A stretch of 64,000 bases of DNA from Mucilaginibacter psychrotolerans (GTDB lineage Bacteria > Bacteroidota > Bacteroidia > Sphingobacteriales > Sphingobacteriaceae): positions 85,950 to 149,949 of the forward strand of contig NZ_SOZE01000014.1 in assembly GCF_004519315.1 (NCBI RefSeq). The letters run 5' to 3'. Positions 45,201-52,743 of the stretch are shown one piece after another. A program made the position numbers and the translations under genes. How positions within the stretch are numbered: the stretch's first letter is position 1; every line of letters starts with the position of its first letter. Under the pieces are notes generated by a model, which made no database searches, was not told where the DNA came from, and was given only the letters and a program-made list of their open reading frames with translations.

Positions 45201-45669
45201 GTTCCTAAATAAAATCAGCGAATCTACTGGTTCGGCAACGCAGGCATCGTCGCCAATATCTCCCAAGAGACCTATCAGTGCTAATAAAGATAGCCTCAAG
45301 GGCAAAAAAGTGTTGGTGGTAGATGATGATATGCGCAACATCTTCGCCCTGAGCAGCGCACTGGAAAGCTACGACCTTAATGTTGTGATAGCCAATGACG
45401 GTGAAGAAGCCATAGCCAAGTTGGAAGAGATCAATGATATCGACATCGTATTGATGGATATAATGATGCCTAAAATGGACGGTTACGAGGCTACACGCTA
45501 CATACGCAAGCAAAACAAATGGGCTAAGCTGCCTGTTATCGCCCTTACCGCCAAAGCCATGAAGGATGACCGCGAAAAATGCATGGCCGCAGGCGCAAAC
45601 GATTATATCACCAAGCCCGTAGATATAGACCGGCTTATCTCATTGATGCAACTTTGGCTGGATAGCTAA
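42229..45669 (+). CDS. CHASE3-GAF hybrid histidine kinase with three receiver domains
   Basis: This 1,146-residue protein has TM1 at about 10-30, a CHASE3-like periplasmic domain at 31-180 (LLIDGETGMRGYG), TM2 at 183-205, a GAF domain at about 245-395 and a Glu/Gln-rich coiled coil at 400-490. The H-box has H498 (FLANMSHELRTPLNSIL). The ATPase domain carries DTGIGIP and GGTGLGLSISREL. Three receivers have phospho-Asp at D802, D925 and D1077; the second has an atypical end (VVKTSK). cheR follows 2 bases after its stop. It is probably a signalling hub sharing methyl-based adaptation proteins with no chemoreceptor in the window. Confidence 0.93.
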   Translation: MLKLSFRNQVLAGFAVSIVLVLFVGILSFKSIKQLEDDTVWVNHTQKVIKTANNLTQLLIDGETGMRGYGATANKVFLDPYNVAVPRINESITQLSQLVEDSPEQTARVDSLKSLVARQLAVLKLNIETREAKGLDFMVANRMFLAGKGNMDSIRGINNRVIAKETSLLAQRKAASDEASQRAIIVIVIGSMIFLIIIIIMFFYIQGTFTRQKRIEDEIKIANIELEKVLAENEAKNWLLTGTGALNEKIQGQQSERELSENILAEVCHYAKALTGTMYLFNEPEDRLDLYASFAYHDPASLKKAIRLSEGWIGQAAKEERAAVIKGRLNDKIELGSSIISEEIIETFIVPFFFDKKLKGVMEIGFRGELLQQIKDYILLVSNDIGIAVNTAQARTIMHDLFEETQQQAEELEAQQEEMRVTNEELMNKTEMLQASEEELRVQQEELRTINAELEEKASLLEEKNQAIEEARQNITQKANELEVTGKYKSEFLANMSHELRTPLNSILVLARILKDNKPLNLSEDQIKYASVIFNAGNDLLTLINDILDLSKIESGKLDMQNEDVRISEILSDVQSLFAEMAMNKNITFKTTSLNVPATLYTDKQRAEQVIKNLLSNAFKFTPEGGSITVTAKPGRMPKTISFSIKDTGIGIPADKQKVIFEAFQQADGSTSRRYGGTGLGLSISRELASLLGGHITLTSEPGEGSDFVLTLPLEAQQTVQEELNVPTVESFKPAENFLSTVPRKADPNSEPTVVIVEDDKNFASILQDYARDHGYRAIMVYEGTHAFETIKEKHPDAVILDIMLPGKDGWQILKELKNDPETLGIPVHLMSAGEAAANRVRKEGAISFLKKPVNTETLDKLFTDIMANSGMRFKQILLVEDHKAQSQALRDLMQSQGITVDQAYNGKSAFRMLHENEYQCVILDLNLPDISGLDLLDKIKEVDRFASLPVIINTAMELDKSSVNRLMHYANAMVVKTSKSSDRLIDEVNLFLNKISESTGSATQASSPISPKRPISANKDSLKGKKVLVVDDDMRNIFALSSALESYDLNVVIANDGEEAIAKLEEINDIDIVLMDIMMPKMDGYEATRYIRKQNKWAKLPVIALTAKAMKDDREKCMAAGANDYITKPVDIDRLISLMQLWLDS

Positions 45670-45671
45670 TC

Positions 45672-46514
45672 ATGATAGACGATACGATAGGTAAGGACAA
45701 TCACTTAACAAATCCGCAACTAACGGAGTTGATAGACCTTGTAAAAAAGATACACGGTTTCGATTTCAGCGATTATACCAAGGCATCTCTAAAACGGAGG
45801 CTGGCGCGTATAATGATGTTGAAAAAGCTAAGTTTTTACGATCTGAAGCATATATTGGTGAACGATCCCGATTTTTTCCAGGAGTTTTTGGAAGAAATTA
45901 CCGTGAATGTGACCGAAATGTTCCGCGATCCGGCTTTTTACAAGGCACTTAATAGTCAGGTACTGCCATATCTTTCCACTTATCAGCATGTAAAGGTATG
46001 GTGCGCGGGCTGTTCGTCGGGCGAGGAAGCATATTCACTGGCTATACTGATGAAAGAGGAGGGCTTGGCCAAAAAAACGTTTATCTATGGTACCGATATC
46101 AATACCGAAGTATTGAAAGAGGCCCGTAAGGGCATATATAGCCTGCGCAAGATCAAGAGCTACGCCGAAAATTATCTGTTTACCGGGCTACCAGGATCGA
46201 TCACTGACCATTTTACGGTGATGTACGATGCCGCAGCAGTACATAGTGAACTGAAGCAAAATACCCTTTTCTCGGTGCATAACCTCATATCTGATACCGT
46301 TTTTAACGAGTTCCAGATGATTAGTTGCCGCAATGTTTTTATTTATTTCGAAACAGAACTGCAGGAACGCATCCTTGATTTGTTTTATAAAAGCCTTTGT
46401 CCACTAGGTTATCTTTGCTTAGGCAACAAAGAAACCATCCGCAGCGATAATTTTCGCAAAAAGTTCAAGGCTATCAATCAAAAAGAAAATATATACCAAA
46501 AAATTGGCGCTTGA
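45672..46514 (+). CDS. CheR-type protein methyltransferase
   Basis: The 280-residue protein has an N-terminal helical domain with DYTKASLKRRLARIMML and a SAM-binding domain with VWCAGCSSGEEAYSLAILM (residues about 112-130) and ISCRNVFIYF. CheR methylates glutamates on chemoreceptors; in Bacteroidota it is often found with large hybrid kinases and a standalone CheB in non-chemotaxis pathways. The ATG comes 2 bases after the kinase stop, so the genes form one operon. Confidence 0.93.
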   Translation: MIDDTIGKDNHLTNPQLTELIDLVKKIHGFDFSDYTKASLKRRLARIMMLKKLSFYDLKHILVNDPDFFQEFLEEITVNVTEMFRDPAFYKALNSQVLPYLSTYQHVKVWCAGCSSGEEAYSLAILMKEEGLAKKTFIYGTDINTEVLKEARKGIYSLRKIKSYAENYLFTGLPGSITDHFTVMYDAAAVHSELKQNTLFSVHNLISDTVFNEFQMISCRNVFIYFETELQERILDLFYKSLCPLGYLCLGNKETIRSDNFRKKFKAINQKENIYQKIGA

Positions 46515-47097
46515 TAGCACATTGGTTCAGCGATTCAAAGAATCGAAGCTGCTGCTATTGGGCGGCTCGGCAGGTTCGTTCAAGTTGCTTTTTGCGCTGG
46601 TTAAATCTTTCCCGCACGATTTCAATAAAACCGTCATCATTGTAATCCATCGAAAAAAGAATTTTTTTAGTGAAATAGAAAAACTGTTCGCCGAAAACAG
46701 CCGCATGTCACTCAGGGAAATTAGTGATAAGGATCCGCTCGAAAGTAATACGATCTATATAGCACCGCCGAATTATCATACTTTGATAGAGAAAACAGGT
46801 TTTTTTAGCCTGGATGTTTCAGAAGCCGTTTGGTATTCAAAGCCTTCTATAGATGTTACTTTTGAGAGTGCGGCATACGCCTACGGAAAAAATTGCACAG
46901 CAGTACTATTTTCAGGCGCGAATCAGGATGGGGCAGATGGTATGCTCAAGCTTCGCAAAGGAGGTGCTTTGACCATAGCCCAGCACCCCGAGGATGCAGA
47001 AATGGCGGAAATGCCCAACGCTGCTATTCAAATTGACGCAGCTGAGTATATATTACGCACGACAGAAATTTTTAAGCTTTTACAGAACGATACCTAA
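46504..47097 (+). CDS. Standalone CheB-type methylesterase
   Basis: The 197-residue protein starts at TTG 46504, overlapping cheR by 11 bases. The catalytic triad appears as S22 (LLLGGSAGSFKLL), H49 (VIVIHRKKN) and D142 (FSGANQDGADGM). There is no N-terminal receiver, so its activity would not be controlled by direct phosphorylation. It pairs with CheR to set a methylation level on an unknown target, probably the kinase above (inference). Confidence 0.9.
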   Translation: MALDSTLVQRFKESKLLLLGGSAGSFKLLFALVKSFPHDFNKTVIIVIHRKKNFFSEIEKLFAENSRMSLREISDKDPLESNTIYIAPPNYHTLIEKTGFFSLDVSEAVWYSKPSIDVTFESAAYAYGKNCTAVLFSGANQDGADGMLKLRKGGALTIAQHPEDAEMAEMPNAAIQIDAAEYILRTTEIFKLLQNDT

Positions 47098-47108
47098 TAC
47101 CCCCACTA

Positions 47109-47848
47109 TTGCATGCCTCCTTTAGTATCCTTATCGTTGACGATAGGGAAGAAAATATCACAGCCCTTGAAGCCCTGCCGCAGCGGAACGATATCAAATT
47201 GTTTACCACTACTTCGTCAAACGAAGCACTTTAAATTGCCTGGGAAAACCAAATTGCAATAGCCTTAGTGGATGTGCAGATGCCGGCGGTTGACGGCTTC
47301 GGGCTGGTGGATATGCTAACATTGAAAACCGCGCACCAAAGATATTATGGTGATTTTTTGTCACCGCAATTTCCAAAGAAAGTAAGTATGCTGTAAGAGG
47401 GTTCGGCGCGGGCGCAATAGAGTTATCTGTACAAGCCACTCGACCCATATATTTTGCAGGCCTTAACGTTCTGGTAGCTGAGGAAAATATGATTACCCAG
47501 TTTATGCTGGTAAAGATGCTGAAAGATTGGAACTTAAAAGTATCTGTCGCCGATAATGGCAATATTGCCCTGGAGCGCCTAAAGGTGGAAGACTATGATC
47601 TGGTACTGATGGATATCCACATGCCGGGCCAAAATGGTTACCAGGTTGCACGCGCCATTCGTATGGATTTAGAGAAGTCTAAACGCAGCGTACCTATCAT
47701 TTCTCTTTCGGCCGCTGCTTACGAGCATGAGCAAAAAGAGGCTTTATCATCCGGGATGAACGATGTATTGTCCAAACCGTTTGAACCGCACGAACTACAT
47801 ATCAAAATAACGAAGCTGCTTAACGGCAAGGCTAAAAAGGCAACTTAG
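47109..47848 (+). pseudogene. Decayed receiver gene (REC-[kinase deleted]-REC)
   Basis: Reading in frame from TTG 47109 gives a receiver domain (SILIVDDREENITALEAL) that stops at TAA 47232-47234, where the pattern calls for a coding codon (EAL-IAWENQ). Downstream, the receiver pattern continues only if single extra bases are removed in the A-run 47325-47328, the T-run 47354-47359 and near 47422; it then reads FVTAISKESKYAVRGFGAGAI and YLYKPLDPYIL. From 47459 a second receiver is intact (LNVLVAEEN to the stop at 47848) but has EEN where EDN is usual. The histidine kinase core expected between the receivers is absent. It is probably the remnant of a REC-HK-REC hybrid kinase of the adjacent operon. 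Confidence 0.8.
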
Positions 47849-48317
47849 TCTGACCTATGCCAATTACATGGGCCTCATGCTCCAATAACCATTGCTTGCG
47901 CCACAACCCGCCCGCGTAACCCGTGAGGCTGCCGTTGCTGCCTATTATACGGTGGCATGGCACTACTATCCAAAGCATGTTTTTGCCGTTGGATGCGGCT
48001 ATAGCGCGTATAGCCAATGGGTTATTCATTTGGTTAGCCAATTGCAGGTAACTCATGGTGCTACCGTATTTTACGGTGAGCAGGTTCTTCCATACCTCTT
48101 TCTGGAAATCGGTGCCTGGCTGGTTCATCGGTAAGTCGAACTCCTTGCGCTTGCCTGCAAAGTATTCATCCAATTGTTTTATAGCGAGGTTAATAGCAGC
48201 GGAGGGCGATGGCATTTCCACGCATTCCTCATCTCTGATGCTTATGGAAGTAATAAACCTCTCCTCGGCTCTTATGCGTACGAAGCCCAAAGGTGTATTA
48301 TGGAATGCCTCGTACAT
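47832..48317 (-). CDS. ogt: Methylated-DNA-protein-cysteine methyltransferase
   Basis: The 161-residue protein has the active-site motif VPCHRIIG, whose Cys accepts the methyl group from O6-methylguanine, followed by SLTGYAGGLWRKQWLLEHE, typical of Ogt. The N-terminal domain is short. It starts at ATG 48317. The gene end overlaps the decayed receiver gene by 17 bases in convergent orientation. It follows the SDR gene by 4 bases and is probably co-transcribed with it. Confidence 0.94.
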   Translation of the reverse strand: MYEAFHNTPLGFVRIRAEERFITSISIRDEECVEMPSPSAAINLAIKQLDEYFAGKRKEFDLPMNQPGTDFQKEVWKNLLTVKYGSTMSYLQLANQMNNPLAIRAIAASNGKNMLWIVVPCHRIIGSNGSLTGYAGGLWRKQWLLEHEAHVIGIGQTKLPF

Positions 48318-48321
48318 ACAA

Positions 48322-49131
48322 CTATGAATTTTCGGCCTTTAGCAGGGCTTTGTAATATACTTTGCCCATGTTTTTTGTGATGAATTTGCGCGGCATAAAA
48401 CTCATGAAAACGTTACCCACCCGGTTCATAAAGCCCGGTATATGCACATGCTTGCGTTTGATAAAGGCATCTATTCCTTCGGCGGCCGCCTGGCCAACAG
48501 GCATCAGCCAGCTTTTAAGGTCGTTGAAGTTTTTGCCTTCGGTCATTTCTGTAGCTATGCCGCCGGGGGCGTACACGGTTAGGGAGAGCGCGGGGTTCAT
48601 AATTTCTACAGATAAGGCATTTGCAAAAGCCATAATGAAAGCTTTAGTTGCCGAGTACACCGCTTGGTAAGGCACCGGGAAAAATGCGGCCATGCTGGAA
48701 ACAATCATTACGCCGCCCTCCGTATTCGCTTTCTCGAAATGGCCAATGAGTCTGCTCGTCATGTACACCACGCTGTTTACGTTGGTCTTCATGATGTTTT
48801 CGGTTTGTTCCCAGGGCAAATCGCTGTGGCGGCCAAAATAGGTAACGCCTGCATTAAGTATGGCCCCGTAAAGAGTAGCTCCTGCAAGGCTTTGGTCTAT
48901 CATACGGACTACGTCGTCGTGCACGGATAAATCGGCGACGATTACTTTTACCTGCACGCCACTAGCGGCTTCCAGTTCAGTTTTTAGCTGGTCTAGCTTG
49001 TCTTTACGGCGGGCGGCTATGATAAGGTTTGCACGGTGCTTAATGGCTAATTGCCGGGCCATTTCCTGCCCCAGGCCCGATGACGCGCCGGTAACCAGCA
49101 CCCATTTATCAGCTAAATCGAGTTTCTTCAT
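48322..49131 (-). CDS. Short-chain dehydrogenase/reductase
   Basis: The 269-residue SDR has cofactor motif TGASSGLGQEM (about residues 14-24) and NAG (AILNAGVTYFG). The catalytic Ser is in VSSMAAF and the YxxxK motif is YSATK. A charge after the third strand (AARRKDKL) suggests NADP use. The substrate is unknown. It starts at ATG 49131. Confidence 0.93.
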   Translation of the reverse strand: MKKLDLADKWVLVTGASSGLGQEMARQLAIKHRANLIIAARRKDKLDQLKTELEAASGVQVKVIVADLSVHDDVVRMIDQSLAGATLYGAILNAGVTYFGRHSDLPWEQTENIMKTNVNSVVYMTSRLIGHFEKANTEGGVMIVSSMAAFFPVPYQAVYSATKAFIMAFANALSVEIMNPALSLTVYAPGGIATEMTEGKNFNDLKSWLMPVGQAAAEGIDAFIKRKHVHIPGFMNRVGNVFMSFMPRKFITKNMGKVYYKALLKAENS

Positions 49132-49347
49132 ATGATGAACCGTAAAATTAAGGAAATATTAGGAAACAATGGCCGCCTTATCTGCGCTCAAAGAATAGCT
49201 ACAGAATTGCAACTATGAAAGGTGAAGCAACACGATTTTTAGCAGGATCATTATTATTAAACCATATTCCCTCCCAATCGTTACTATTAAAAAAAATCAC
49301 GAGGCGAAATTTTCCTTAAGTTTGCCCTCTCAAAAAAATTACGCGTT

Positions 49348-50325
49348 TTGAAAGAACACAAACAGATTATCCTACTTTCGCTCATCACCGGTTTAGTTCT
49401 TATGGTGATGAAGTTCGCCGCTTACTTTTTAACAAATTCGAATTTCGTACTTACCGATGCTGCAGAAAGTATTGTAAATGTCGTTGCCAGCGGCTTTGCA
49501 TTCTACAGCATTTACCTTGCATCGCTGCCGCGCGACGAAAACCATCCCTATGGACATGGCAAGGTGGAGTACTTCTCGGTGTTTTTAGAGGGTGCACTTA
49601 TAGGCATAGCCGGTGTTATCATTATTCTCAAATCAATTTACAGTATCTTTAATCCCGAGGAGATTCGAGACCTTATTCGTGGCGCTGCGATAATAGGCTT
49701 TACCGGCGGGGTGAACGGCTTGCTAGGCTACTACATGGTGCGCAAAGGCAGAACACTACCTTCCATTACAATTGAAGCCGACGGCAGGCACCTGCTTACA
49801 GATACCGTTACCAGCGCCGGGCTGGTGCTTGGTTTATTGCTCATTTATTTTACAAAAATATTGTGGCTGGATAGTGCATTATCTATTTTGGTAGGCATTT
49901 ATATAGCGTTTACCGCGTATAAACTCATCCGGAAATCGGTAGCCGGGCTGATGGACGAAACGGACTTTACAATCGTGAACGACGTGGTTAAATTGCTTGG
50001 CGAGAAGCGCCGCTACGAATGGATAGATATACACAACCTGAGAGCCCAAAAATATGGCAACGATTTGCATATCGACTGCCATCTTACGCTCCCCAATTAC
50101 TTCGACCTGAACAAGGTACATGAGGAAGTGAAGGAAGTAGAATGGCTTATCAACCGTGAAGCAGGCATACAAACCGAGTTATTTATCCATACCGACCCCT
50201 GCCTGCCAGATTGCTGCCATTATTGCAATATGCCAAATTGCCCCATAAGATCGGAGGCAAAAACAGAGGAAATAGTTTGGACAATGGAGAAAGTAATGCG
50301 TAACAAAAAACACTATGAACAATAA
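49348..50325 (+). CDS. Cation diffusion facilitator (CDF) transporter with Cys-rich tail
   Basis: This 325-residue protein has six hydrophobic segments. Metal-site motifs include LTDAAESIVN in helix 2 and HPYGHGKVEYFS in the loop before helix 3, and a C-terminal cytoplasmic domain follows (DIHNLRAQKYGNDLHIDCHLTL). After it comes an unusual Cys-rich stretch (CLPDCCHYCNMPNCPIR). The likely function is export of Zn2+, Fe2+ or a similar ion. The start is TTG 49348, with a TAnnTTTG element (TAAGTTTG, 49317-49324) upstream. It overlaps the NUDIX gene by 11 bases. Confidence 0.93.
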   Translation: MKEHKQIILLSLITGLVLMVMKFAAYFLTNSNFVLTDAAESIVNVVASGFAFYSIYLASLPRDENHPYGHGKVEYFSVFLEGALIGIAGVIIILKSIYSIFNPEEIRDLIRGAAIIGFTGGVNGLLGYYMVRKGRTLPSITIEADGRHLLTDTVTSAGLVLGLLLIYFTKILWLDSALSILVGIYIAFTAYKLIRKSVAGLMDETDFTIVNDVVKLLGEKRRYEWIDIHNLRAQKYGNDLHIDCHLTLPNYFDLNKVHEEVKEVEWLINREAGIQTELFIHTDPCLPDCCHYCNMPNCPIRSEAKTEEIVWTMEKVMRNKKHYEQ

Positions 50326-50764
50326 GGAGTTTTTTAACGTCCGCGTGTACGGGCTGCTTATTAATGGCGATAACGAAGTGCTAATTAGCGACGAGCAGGA
50401 GTACGGCATGCGTTTTACCAAGTTCCCGGGAGGGGGCTTGGAGTACGGCGAGGGGCTTATAGACGGCCTTAAGCGCGAGTTTATGGAAGAATGTAACCTG
50501 GAGGTAGAGGTAACTAGTCATTTTTACACTACCGATTTCTTCGTGAAATCCGCTTTTAACGATAGTCAGCTAATCAGCGTTTACTACATGGTGGAAGCTA
50601 TTTCCGATATTACTTTCGAGGCCAAAGCCATTGCGTTCGATTTTGAGGGCGAAGGCGAGATACTGCAATCTTTTCGCTGGGTAAAGCTTGTTGATCTGGT
50701 ACCCGCTAACTTCACGTTTCCGGTTGATGAGCACGTAGCTAAACTCCTGATAAAATCCTTATGA
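50315..50764 (+). CDS. NUDIX hydrolase
   Basis: The 149-residue protein has a Nudix box G-x5-E-x7-RE-x2-EE (GGLEYGEGLIDGLKREFMEE, residues about 39-58), with Asn replacing the usual Gly just after the box. The enzyme hydrolyses nucleoside-diphosphate-linked substrates with a divalent metal; the substrate is unknown. Its stop overlaps the bioA start by 4 bases (ATGA), so the CDF, NUDIX and bioA genes are translationally linked. Confidence 0.92.
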   Translation: MNNKEFFNVRVYGLLINGDNEVLISDEQEYGMRFTKFPGGGLEYGEGLIDGLKREFMEECNLEVEVTSHFYTTDFFVKSAFNDSQLISVYYMVEAISDITFEAKAIAFDFEGEGEILQSFRWVKLVDLVPANFTFPVDEHVAKLLIKSL

Positions 50765-52026
50765 GTCTAGTTGAACGCGACCTTGCCGTTATCTGGCACC
50801 CTTACACGCAAATGAAGACCGCGCAGCCGCCTATCCCTATAGTTAGGGGTTACGGTGCCAGTTTGTATGCAGAAGATGGGAGAGAATATATCGATGCGGT
50901 ATCGTCCTGGTGGGTAAATATCCACGGGCATGCGCATCCCTACATCGCCCAAAAAGTGGCAGAACAAATCCAAAAACTGGAACACGTTATTTTTGCCGGC
51001 TTTACCCACGAGGGTGCCGTACAACTTGCCGAGCGGCTATTGCAATTGCTCCCATCTAATCAAAAAAAAGCCTTTTATACCGATGACGGCTCTACTGCTG
51101 TAGAAGCTGCCATAAAGATGTGCCTGCAATATTGGTTAAACAAAGGGCAGCAGCGTACGAAGATATTAGCCTTTAATAATGCTTATCACGGCGACACCTT
51201 CGGGGCTATGTCGGTAAGTGGACGCAGTGCTTTTACGGCTGCTTTCGATAGCTTGCTGTTCGATGTTGAGTTTATAGATTTACCGGATGCTGATAATATT
51301 GAGGCCTTGAAGTCCCAAATCTCAGAGCTCAAATCTCAAATTTCTTGCTTCATTTTCGAACCCCTGGTGCAAGGCTCTGCAGGTATGATTATGTATGAAG
51401 CGGAATACCTTAGTCAGCTGATGGCGCATTGCCAAAGCGAGGGCATACTGCTGATTGCGGATGAGGTGTTTACAGGATTTGGCCGCACTGGTAAAAACTT
51501 CGCATGCGATTATGTGCAAGTATTGCCGGATATCATGTGTTTCTCTAAAGGGCTAACCGGCGGTACCATGGCGTTGGGGCTTACTACCTGCACGCAGGCA
51601 ATTTATGATGCCTTCCTTTCAGAAGATCGGATGAAGACGCTGTTCCATGGGCACTCTTACACAGCCAACCCTGTTGCTTGCGCCGCAGCGCTGGCAAGCC
51701 TTGATTTGTTTGTGGGGCCGTCTACCCAACAAAATATTGATAGGATAGGGGCTAAACATGCCGCCTTTGCAGAGCGGATCAGGGACCATCGTTCCATCAG
51801 GAGCACCCGCCAAATAGGCACCATACTGGCTATGGAATGGGAAACCGGCAATGATACTTCTTATTTTAGCGGGCTGCGCGATAAGCTTTACCATTATTTT
51901 CTGGATAAAGGGATTATCCTGCGCCCACTGGGCAACGTTATTTACATTTTACCACCGTATTGCATAAGCGATACCCAACTCGATTATATTTACCAAAGCA
52001 TCGGGCAGGCGCTCGATGAGATCTGA
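50761..52026 (+). CDS. bioA: Adenosylmethionine-8-amino-7-oxononanoate aminotransferase
   Basis: This 421-residue PLP class III aminotransferase has IWHPYTQMKTAQPPIPIVRG at the N-terminus, typical of BioA, plus DAVSSWWVNIHGHAHPYI, FYTDDGSTAVEAAIKM, LIADEVFTGFGRTG and the PLP Lys in CFSKGLTGGTMALG. It makes 7,8-diaminopelargonate in biotin synthesis. No other biotin genes are in the window. A ferritin-like protein gene follows 3 bases downstream. Confidence 0.95.
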   Translation: MSLVERDLAVIWHPYTQMKTAQPPIPIVRGYGASLYAEDGREYIDAVSSWWVNIHGHAHPYIAQKVAEQIQKLEHVIFAGFTHEGAVQLAERLLQLLPSNQKKAFYTDDGSTAVEAAIKMCLQYWLNKGQQRTKILAFNNAYHGDTFGAMSVSGRSAFTAAFDSLLFDVEFIDLPDADNIEALKSQISELKSQISCFIFEPLVQGSAGMIMYEAEYLSQLMAHCQSEGILLIADEVFTGFGRTGKNFACDYVQVLPDIMCFSKGLTGGTMALGLTTCTQAIYDAFLSEDRMKTLFHGHSYTANPVACAAALASLDLFVGPSTQQNIDRIGAKHAAFAERIRDHRSIRSTRQIGTILAMEWETGNDTSYFSGLRDKLYHYFLDKGIILRPLGNVIYILPPYCISDTQLDYIYQSIGQALDEI

Positions 52027-52029
52027 TTT

Positions 52030-52635
52030 ATGCAACTGAACACTATCTTAACCAAAATTATTGCCAAAAACCGCCTGCACGCACGCTGGCTAAACACGCT
52101 ATCGCTGATGGAAAATACCGGCGCGCGTAAGATATCGGCCAGCGAAGACCCCGCCACTGTAACTTATATTATACTGAAACATGCTGCCGAAGAGCACCGT
52201 CATGCTTTCTATCTGAAAAAGCAAATAGAAAAAACAGGTGTGGAATGCCCTACCTATGCAGGTGAATACCTGCTTGCCCCGGATTTTAGCAAGCGTTACC
52301 TCCATCAGTTGGATATAGATGTTTGCCGATACCTTAAGTATGGTTTAAGTCTATCAGGAGCAGAGCTGCGTTTTGCGGCGTATTTGCTGGTAACCTACGC
52401 CATTGAGGTACGCGCCGATGAACTTTACCCTATTTACCAGGATGCGCTTGACCAGGCGGCCAGCAAGGTGAACGTAAAATCTATCATCTTGGAGGAAGAA
52501 GGGCACCTGGAGGAAATGATTAAACAACTGCAGGTGTTTTCGCCCGACTGGCAATTGCATGCCAACAAAGCCGTAGAAATGGAAACTATATTGTTCGGCA
52601 AATGGGTAGAGAATTTGGCGGTCGAGATAGGGTAG
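52030..52635 (+). CDS. Ferritin-like di-iron-type protein next to bioA
   Basis: The 201-residue helical protein has the ligand spacing of a ferritin-like carboxylate-bridged di-metal site: E28 (LMENTGA), E55 and H58 (EEHRH), E126 (YAIEVRADE), E156 and H159 (EEEGHLEE). Such four-helix bundles include oxygenases, oxidases and ferritins. It starts 3 bases after the bioA stop, so it is in the same operon; a role in biotin supply or in iron handling is possible, but neither is shown. I do not recognise a named subfamily. Confidence 0.75.
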   Translation: MQLNTILTKIIAKNRLHARWLNTLSLMENTGARKISASEDPATVTYIILKHAAEEHRHAFYLKKQIEKTGVECPTYAGEYLLAPDFSKRYLHQLDIDVCRYLKYGLSLSGAELRFAAYLLVTYAIEVRADELYPIYQDALDQAASKVNVKSIILEEEGHLEEMIKQLQVFSPDWQLHANKAVEMETILFGKWVENLAVEIG

Positions 52636-52743
52636 GTTTACAACTGAGCCTTAGCTTTCGATTGTAAGCTAAACCGATCTGAAATGGGCGTTTATTTCAA
52701 AATCTCAATTAACTTCGTAGCTTTAAAAATATAAACCATAAAT

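Noticed and set aside
47489..47848. Standalone response regulator gene of 119 codons
   Set aside because: Sequence upstream continues a second, broken receiver in related frames, so this is the tail of a decayed larger gene rather than an independent gene.
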